Positions 5,332-10,000 of a stretch of 10,000 bases of DNA are shown one piece after another. The notes below the pieces were generated by a model. That model did no database searches and was not told where the DNA came from. It saw only the letters and a program-made list of their open reading frames with translations. A program made the translations under genes and the position numbers. The DNA is taken from contig NZ_JAIWOI010000300.1 in the NCBI RefSeq assembly GCF_020217005.1, positions 1 through 10,000 on the forward strand. Direction: 5' to 3'. The stretch comes from Rheinheimera sp. (lineage in GTDB: Bacteria > Pseudomonadota > Gammaproteobacteria > Enterobacterales > Alteromonadaceae). The stretch's first letter is position 1. Each line of letters starts with the position of its first letter.

Positions 5332-5733
5332 ATGAAAAGTTCGCAACAATTGGTCAATGAGGCAAAAAGCAGGATTACAGAAGTAACGGTGCAGGATTTA
5401 GCTTCTGCCTTGCAGAATCATCAATGCATTCTGATCGATGTGCGTGAAGCAGATGAATTTGCAACTGGCCATATCGATCGCGCCGTCAACTATCCCAGAG
5501 GTGTATTAGAAATGCGGATCCATCAGCATCCTGCAGTGGCTTCACATTGTGATGCAACAACAGCACTGGAGCTGTTAGCCGCTAAACCTATTTATCTGAT
5601 CTGTCGCTCTGGTGCCCGCTCGGCTCTTGCTGCAGATGCACTGCAAAACATGGGCTTTAGCGCTATCTATTCTGTGGCAGGAGGTTTTCAGGCCTGGCTT
5701 GATGCAGGTTATCCTTTTGAACCAAAGGCTTAG
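5332..5733 (+). CDS. Single-domain rhodanese (sulfurtransferase)
   Basis: This 133-residue soluble protein is one rhodanese domain that transfers sulfane sulfur through a cysteine persulfide. The active-site loop CRSGARS is at 91-97 with C91 as the sulfur-carrying residue; IDVREADEFATGHIDRAVN at 35-53 and the C-terminal VAGGFQAWLDAGYP at 115-128 are family landmarks. There is no transmembrane segment, in contrast with YgaP. GGAG lies nine bases before the ATG, and the gene is 17 bases after the exporter gene, in the same operon. Likely work is converting glutathione persulfide plus sulfite to thiosulfate, or the reverse, in balance with the dioxygenase. I see no clear terminator after it in the 99 bases before the next gene. 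Confidence 0.93.
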   Translation: MKSSQQLVNEAKSRITEVTVQDLASALQNHQCILIDVREADEFATGHIDRAVNYPRGVLEMRIHQHPAVASHCDATTALELLAAKPIYLICRSGARSALAADALQNMGFSAIYSVAGGFQAWLDAGYPFEPKA

Positions 5734-5832
5734 CTGGCTTGGCTAGGCGAGCAGGTTTGTATCTGATAACGTGTTTCTGATTTTTAGATCGATCTGATAC
5801 TAAGCACAGATCAACCTCTGTTGGGGCTAGTT

Positions 5833-6855
5833 ATGATTAAAACTGCTGTTATCGGCTATGGCTTATCCGCTAAAACTTTTCACTTGCCTTTTATCAAGCG
5901 CCAGGCTGAGCTTGACTTAAGGGCTATAAGTAGCAGTCAGCCAGAACTTCAACTGGATTATCCTGATATTCAGCATTTTCAGCATGGAGACGAGCTGATC
6001 CGTAAGTCGGATGCTGAACTTGTAGTGATCACTTCTCCCAATGACAGTCATTATCCTCTGGCAAAACAAGCTTTGCTGTGTGGAAAACATGTGTTGGTGG
6101 AAAAACCTTTTGTGTTGACCGAGGCGCAAGGCAAAGAACTGTATGCGCTGGCGAACTCACAGCAAAGGCAGTTGATTGTTTACCATAATCGAAGATTTGA
6201 TGGAGATTTTCTAACCTTAAAGCAATTATTACGGTCTGGAGACTTGGGGACCATCCGTTACTTTGAGTCACATTTTGACCGTTTCCGGCCAGTACCACGA
6301 TCACGCTGGCGTGAGCAACAAGGAGCAGGTAGTGGTATTTTGTATGACTTGGGCCCGCACCTTATTGACCAGGCCATTGCGTTGTTTGGTGCCCCTGAAG
6401 CATTGACGGCGCGCTGCCGAGCCTTAAGGCAGGGCAGTGAGACTGTAGATTATTTTCACTTGATGCTGCATTACGGCGATAAAGAAGTAGTACTGCATTC
6501 CAGTCCTTTTTGTGCCTTGCCTACCACTCGTTTTATATTGCAAGGCGATTTGGGTTCTTATCATAAAACAGGCTTAGATCCGCAGGAAGATGCGCTTAGG
6601 GCAGGGCAAATACCTGAGGGGGCAAATTGGGGGCAGGAACCTGAAACTATGTATGGGGTGCTGGCGAAAGCCGATGGGGTAGAGACTTATCCAAGCGTAG
6701 CAGGCAACTATCAACAGTTTTATCAAGAAGTAGTGCAGGCACTGACCATAGGTAAAAGCAATCTGGTTAGTGCTGGCGAAGCTCTGTTAACTATAAAATT
6801 GATTGAATTGGCACTACAAAGTCAGCAGCAGGGTACAACCGTGCTGCTCAGTTGA
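5833..6855 (+). CDS. ydgJ: YdgJ/IolW-like Gfo/Idh/MocA-family NAD(P)-dependent oxidoreductase
   Basis: This 340-residue cytoplasmic dehydrogenase of the Gfo/Idh/MocA family closely resembles E. coli YdgJ over its whole length, from memory. The N-terminal Rossmann fold begins AVIGYGLSAKTFHLPF at 5-20, with the dinucleotide loop G8-Y9-G10. EKP at 90-92 supplies the usual catalytic lysine (K91). The C-terminal substrate domain holds YDLGPHLIDQ at 171-180 with H176 as the expected catalytic histidine. Relatives such as B. subtilis IolW act on scyllo-inositol with NADP; the substrate here is not determined. I chose the ATG at 5833 because the family N-terminus starts there and GGGG lies six bases upstream; a TTG at 5821 would add four residues. 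It ends 14 bases before the convergent GH5 gene. Confidence 0.88.
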   Translation: MIKTAVIGYGLSAKTFHLPFIKRQAELDLRAISSSQPELQLDYPDIQHFQHGDELIRKSDAELVVITSPNDSHYPLAKQALLCGKHVLVEKPFVLTEAQGKELYALANSQQRQLIVYHNRRFDGDFLTLKQLLRSGDLGTIRYFESHFDRFRPVPRSRWREQQGAGSGILYDLGPHLIDQAIALFGAPEALTARCRALRQGSETVDYFHLMLHYGDKEVVLHSSPFCALPTTRFILQGDLGSYHKTGLDPQEDALRAGQIPEGANWGQEPETMYGVLAKADGVETYPSVAGNYQQFYQEVVQALTIGKSNLVSAGEALLTIKLIELALQSQQQGTTVLLS

Positions 6856-6869
6856 GGTCTTGTCCAAAC

Positions 6870-8636
6870 TTATTTCTGGGCCGCTGGCTGAAGTGTAAAG
6901 CTTTGCCAGTGGAAGCCGCCTTGCTCAGCCTGAAACTTCAGCTGATTGTTGCCCTGTTGCAGATAAACTTGTCCCAAATTTGCTGATTGCCAACTGGTGT
7001 CCGTTTTTGTTATTGGCAAATCGACACTGCCCTGGTGTTGTTGATTCACTGTTACACTGAGTTTTGCTCCGTCTTGGAGTGTTGCATACTGAACAGACAA
7101 TCGATAAACGCCGGATTGTGCGACCCTGAGGCTGTACTGCCACCACTCAGTTTTATCAATATGGCTGATATAGAGCCGATCTTTTGTATCTTTGGTGATA
7201 TCGACACCATCATTGCGATACAACATACCTTCATTCCATTGTCGCCTTTCTTTACCGGTACTGACATGATAGTTGGCCGATTCCGTATCAAAATAGGCAT
7301 GATGTAACGGCCCAACATCGTAATCTACAGCTTGTACAGTTAAAGCCTGTTGTGGTGCCAGCCGAAGTGATCGGTAAGCTCTGGTAGCATTGCTGTGCGG
7401 CTGTCTTAGCATGGCTTCGGCTACATCGTCATGCTTGATGGTATTGTTGTAATGAATATCCACTGTAGCCAATCGCATCAACGCTTTATAAGCTTGCTCT
7501 GGTGTGGGTTTCTCTGCATTACCTTGGAGGTAAGCCACCAGTTTCAGGTAATCAGCATTGGCATTAATTTGTTGCGGGTTATTCAGGCGGATTTTTTTCA
7601 GTGGCCAGAAGGCCCAGCCAATGCCTTGTTGTTCAACCATGGCTATCGCATCTCTGAACCATTGGTTCGAGTTCTCACCTGATTCACCCAGCCACAGCGG
7701 CATCTGATATTTGTTACTCAGCGCCAAAGGCTCTGCAATACTTTGCGGGCTGTTTTCCGACCAGTATTTATGGAAACTCAACACCATATTGTGATCCCAT
7801 TGTGGCAGCACTCCTTTGTAGTTATTGCCCCAGCAGTTGCCTTCAATAATGATCATATGCTTTTGATCAACTTCACGAATGGCATTGGTGATTTGCACCA
7901 GCAACTGGCGCAGAGGTTTATTTTGTTGCTCCTGACAGCCGTTATTATCTTTACTGTCGCTAAAACCCCAGTTAGGCTCGTTAATCAAATCGTAGCCGCC
8001 AATCCAGGGTTCATCTTTGTAACGCTCAGCCAGCTTCTTCCACAGTGCTATAGTCTTTTGCTGATTAGCGACGCTGTCCCACAAGGATGCTTTGGTTGGG
8101 TCTCTGTCCGAAATAGCCAAATCATTACCCTGACCACCAGGTGCCGCATGTAGATCCAAAATGACATACATTTTATTGGCTTTGGCCCAGGTCAGTAGCT
8201 GGTCTGTCAGAGCAAAACCTGGTTCAAGCCAGGTGTTTTGTCCAGCCACAGGTTCCTGTTCTACTGGCAAGGTATATAAGTTAAAGTGCATCGGCAGTCG
8301 CACCGAGTTATAGCCTAAAGCGGCCATTGCATCTATGTCGGCTTTGGTGGTGTGATTAGCCAGCCAGGCCTGATAAAACTCAGTTGTTTTTTCCTCGCCA
8401 ATTAAGTCGACAAAAGCCTGACGGATTCTATGCTGCTGGCCCAACTTTGGTAGTTCCAGCATATATCCCTCCTGCAACATCCAACCGCCTAACCCTATGC
8501 CCCGCAGCAGAACTGGATCACCTTTAGCATCAACTATTTGTTGCCCTTGGGCTTGTAAAAAGCCTTCTGACTGCAGACTAAAACTGCAGAGACTCAGGCA
8601 AAACAAGCTGGATAAGAAAAACATGGGTCCCGACAT
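6870..8636 (-). CDS. Secreted glycoside hydrolase family 5 enzyme with C-terminal carbohydrate-binding-like domain
   Basis: This 588-residue protein is probably an exported beta-glucanase. Residues 1-24 are hydrophobic and signal-peptide-like, although the n-region has no positive charge. The GH5 barrel covers about 30-390: RGIGLGGWML at 45-54, NSVRLPMHF at 110-118, VILDLHAAPGG at 158-168, the acid/base E220 in DLINEPN, FHKYW at 288-292, the nucleophile E318 in WLGESGEN, and WAFWPLKK at 341-348. The region from about 430 to the end looks like a CBM6/35-type beta-sandwich (AYFDTESANYHVSTG at 447-461, WNEG, YRNDGVDI). The ATG at 8636 has AAGGA seven bases upstream; a TTG at 8690 would give a more basic N-terminus but has no ribosome binding site. 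Subfamily and substrate (beta-1,3- or beta-1,4-glucan) are unresolved. A LacI-type operator sits in its promoter. Confidence 0.9.
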   Translation of the reverse strand: MSGPMFFLSSLFCLSLCSFSLQSEGFLQAQGQQIVDAKGDPVLLRGIGLGGWMLQEGYMLELPKLGQQHRIRQAFVDLIGEEKTTEFYQAWLANHTTKADIDAMAALGYNSVRLPMHFNLYTLPVEQEPVAGQNTWLEPGFALTDQLLTWAKANKMYVILDLHAAPGGQGNDLAISDRDPTKASLWDSVANQQKTIALWKKLAERYKDEPWIGGYDLINEPNWGFSDSKDNNGCQEQQNKPLRQLLVQITNAIREVDQKHMIIIEGNCWGNNYKGVLPQWDHNMVLSFHKYWSENSPQSIAEPLALSNKYQMPLWLGESGENSNQWFRDAIAMVEQQGIGWAFWPLKKIRLNNPQQINANADYLKLVAYLQGNAEKPTPEQAYKALMRLATVDIHYNNTIKHDDVAEAMLRQPHSNATRAYRSLRLAPQQALTVQAVDYDVGPLHHAYFDTESANYHVSTGKERRQWNEGMLYRNDGVDITKDTKDRLYISHIDKTEWWQYSLRVAQSGVYRLSVQYATLQDGAKLSVTVNQQHQGSVDLPITKTDTSWQSANLGQVYLQQGNNQLKFQAEQGGFHWQSFTLQPAAQK

Positions 8637-8691
8637 AAATAGTCCTTTTGGCCACTTTGTTGTATGGTGCAGAGTGACAGGGCGCGGCAAA

Positions 8692-8705
8692 TGAAAGCGC
8701 TTTAC
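8692..8705. promoter_or_regulatory. LacI-family operator
   Basis: TGAAAGCGCTTTAC has the perfect core palindrome AAAGCGCTTT (8694-8703) with the central CG typical of LacI-family sites, and fits TGWAANCGNTTWCA at 12 of 14 positions. It lies about 18 bases downstream of the predicted GH5 transcription start, where a bound repressor would block transcription. It could also affect the divergent serine hydrolase gene, 74 bases away. The regulator gene is not in the window. Confidence 0.65.
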
Positions 8706-8723
8706 TCTGGGCGTTTTTTCACC

Positions 8724-8751
8724 ACCATACCATCGTCATTATTTTTGTCAA
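8724..8751 (-). promoter_or_regulatory. Sigma70 promoter of the GH5 gene
   Basis: Read on the minus strand, a perfect -35 TTGACA (8751-8746), a 16-base spacer and -10 TATGGT (8729-8724) predict a start near 8717. This leaves a leader of about 80 bases that contains the LacI-type operator. Confidence 0.6.
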
Positions 8752-8778
8752 AAGCCGGATTTATTAAAAAGGTCAGCT

Positions 8779-9942
8779 ATGTCAGAGCTTTTATGCAGTA
8801 CTAAAACCAGAACTATAGCTGCTCTGGTGATATGGATTTTTAGCCCCCCGATTCTGGCTGCAGAGGTATTCTTTGCCCCAATGGCGTTGCAGGATCAATT
8901 ACAGGTGGCAACACCGACAGAAAAAGGTCTGGACGAAAAGTCGTTACGACCCTTGAGAGTGTTACTGGACACACAACAACCTGAGACAGGCTTACTGCAA
9001 CTACATAGTCTGCTGCTGTACAAATCCGGCGCTTTAGTGTTGGAACATTATCAGCAGGGAAATAACGACTGGATCAACTTTGAACAGGGTGTAAAGCTGA
9101 TCAAAGGCCAACAGGACTTTGTCTGGACAGTGAATACACCTCATTATGTGGCTTCGGTGACAAAAGCTGTCACTGCGACTTTAACCGGTATAGCCCTCAA
9201 ACAAACAGCCTTGACACTGGATAGCACTTTGGCGCAGTTGTTACCTGATCATCCGGTGATCAAAACTGACCCTGTGAAAGCCTCTGTTAGTGTGCATCAG
9301 TTGTTGTCAATGCAGGCAGGTTTTGTCTGGGACGAATGGACAGCAGATGATTTAGTTAAATTATGGCAGCAGCCGGATTTTGCCGATTACCTGTTGCAAA
9401 AGCCCAATACTGGTCCGGGGAAAAGCTGGGCTTATAACAGTGCGTTACCTAATCTGCTGCTGAGGTTGTTGCAGATGCAATTAAAACAGCCTGTTCAACA
9501 TTGGGCTAAACAACAGCTTTTTGATAAATTAGGTTTTTTGCATTATCGCTGGGATACACAACCAGATGGTATAGCGGAAGGCTCTGCCCGGTTGTGGCTG
9601 CGGCCCCGAGATATGCTCAAACTAGGTATTTTGTATTTGCAGCAAGGCCAATGGCAAGGTGAACAACTGTTACCCTTGGGCTGGGTGCAACAAATGACTA
9701 GTCGGCAGGTGACAAGTCCGTCTGGTGAGTACGGTTATTATTTCTGGTTACGGCAGCTGGACGGGGTTGCTTATTACACAGCTGAAGGAGATGGTGGCCA
9801 GTATATTGCGGTTTTTCCTACTCTGGATATGGTGCTGGTGCTGACTCAGGGCAATTATTTACAATGGCCAGTCTACAAAAATCAGGCGGATCGGATCATC
9901 AGGTACCTGATCCATAGCGTCAAACCCACTACAGCCTTGTAG
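8779..9942 (+). CDS. Exported serine hydrolase, class C beta-lactamase family
   Basis: This 387-residue protein belongs to the beta-lactamase (class C)/esterase/6-aminohexanoate hydrolase superfamily of periplasmic or secreted serine hydrolases. The nucleophile motif is S126-V-T-K129 (VASVTKAVTATL), the second motif is Y219 in SWAYNSALP, and the KTG-equivalent turn is probably GDGGQY at 337-342. Residues about 12-28 (IAALVIWIFSPPILAAE) form a signal peptide with likely cleavage after A28. AAGG lies eight bases before the ATG. The Y-N-S form of motif two is more common in esterase and amidase members than in true AmpC (Y-x-N), so resistance activity should not be assumed. It is divergent from the GH5 gene with a shared regulatory region; a functional link is only suggested by that. 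Confidence 0.88.
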   Translation: MSELLCSTKTRTIAALVIWIFSPPILAAEVFFAPMALQDQLQVATPTEKGLDEKSLRPLRVLLDTQQPETGLLQLHSLLLYKSGALVLEHYQQGNNDWINFEQGVKLIKGQQDFVWTVNTPHYVASVTKAVTATLTGIALKQTALTLDSTLAQLLPDHPVIKTDPVKASVSVHQLLSMQAGFVWDEWTADDLVKLWQQPDFADYLLQKPNTGPGKSWAYNSALPNLLLRLLQMQLKQPVQHWAKQQLFDKLGFLHYRWDTQPDGIAEGSARLWLRPRDMLKLGILYLQQGQWQGEQLLPLGWVQQMTSRQVTSPSGEYGYYFWLRQLDGVAYYTAEGDGGQYIAVFPTLDMVLVLTQGNYLQWPVYKNQADRIIRYLIHSVKPTTAL

Positions 9943-9951
9943 CTGGGGCCG

Positions 9952-10000
9952 TTACTCGCTGAAGCTGGCCAGACAGGCTTTGTTACGGCCTTCGGCTTTC
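9952..10000 (-). CDS. 3' end of a probable GGDEF-domain protein (partial)
   Basis: Only the last 15 codons and stop lie in the window. They read K-A-E-G-R-N-K-A-C-L-A-S-F-S-E-stop on the minus strand. The AKxxGRN-like pattern is the usual end of a GGDEF (diguanylate cyclase) domain, which would make cyclic di-GMP. The stop at 9952-9954 is nine bases from the convergent serine hydrolase stop. With so little sequence the assignment is suggestive only. Confidence 0.5.
   Translation of the reverse strand, partial: KAEGRNKACLASFSE

Noticed and set aside
7052..8153. Several open frames of 80-136 codons on both strands within the GH5 gene
   Set aside because: They are overlapping frames of a gene with clear GH5 catalytic motifs and carry no family features.
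8582..8600. Lipoprotein signal in the GH5 protein (cysteines at 13 and 17)
   Set aside because: The residues before each cysteine (F and L) do not fit the lipobox, which needs G, A or S.
8637..8690. TTG start adding 18 residues to the GH5 protein
   Set aside because: No ribosome binding site precedes it, the extension would overlap the leader, and the ATG at 8636 has AAGGA at good distance. The more basic N-terminus it would give is noted but not decisive.
9930..9952. A terminator between the serine hydrolase and the partial minus-strand gene
   Set aside because: Only a 4-base stem (CTAC/GTAG) without a T-run is present.

Overview
The window looks like chromosome from a Gammaproteobacterium, most plausibly of the Rheinheimera/Alishewanella type. 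This placement is an impression from protein character (a YdgJ-like oxidoreductase, a secreted GH5 glucanase, a persulfide dioxygenase operon), not a proven assignment. It splits into an accessory part (about 1-3041) and an ordinary chromosomal part (about 3042-10000).

Accessory part: a LysR-type regulator (66-914, +), a small three-helix membrane protein (1087-1536, +) and a convergent TetR-type regulator (1550-2140, -) are followed by about 900 bases without a convincing gene. That gap is highly structured. A 17-base perfect dyad sits just upstream of tetR. Five copies of an 18-base palindrome (consensus GGTCTGAATATTCAGACC) lie between 2367 and 2860; four carry a conserved AAAAGTG-like block 10-11 bases to one side. 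Two copies of TGGCCAC-N9-TGGTCAC follow, and the second ends exactly where a 49-base 3' fragment of tRNA-Asp(GUC) begins (3042-3090). The tRNA fragment has no 5' half, keeps its CCA end and is followed by a terminator. This is what the distal attachment site of an element integrated in a tRNA-Asp gene should look like, with the element lying to the left and continuing outside the window.

Sulfur part (3176-5733): a DUF2892 (YgaP-type) membrane protein is divergent from a compact operon of persulfide dioxygenase, TauE/SafE exporter and single-domain rhodanese. Together these would oxidise glutathione persulfide to sulfite, move sulfane sulfur or thiosulfate, and export sulfite. The divergent intergenic region holds an FNR-type box placed as in a class II promoter for the DUF2892 gene. 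It also holds an AT-rich dyad next to a candidate operon promoter, and a hairpin abutting the operon's ribosome binding site.

Carbohydrate part (5833-9942): a YdgJ/IolW-like Gfo/Idh/MocA oxidoreductase converges on a secreted GH5 glycoside hydrolase with a C-terminal carbohydrate-binding-like domain. The GH5 gene is divergent from an exported class C beta-lactamase-family serine hydrolase. A LacI-type operator lies just downstream of a good sigma70 promoter for the GH5 gene, so repression relieved by a sugar is likely. The last 49 bases hold the 3' end of a minus-strand gene whose residues look like the tail of a GGDEF domain.
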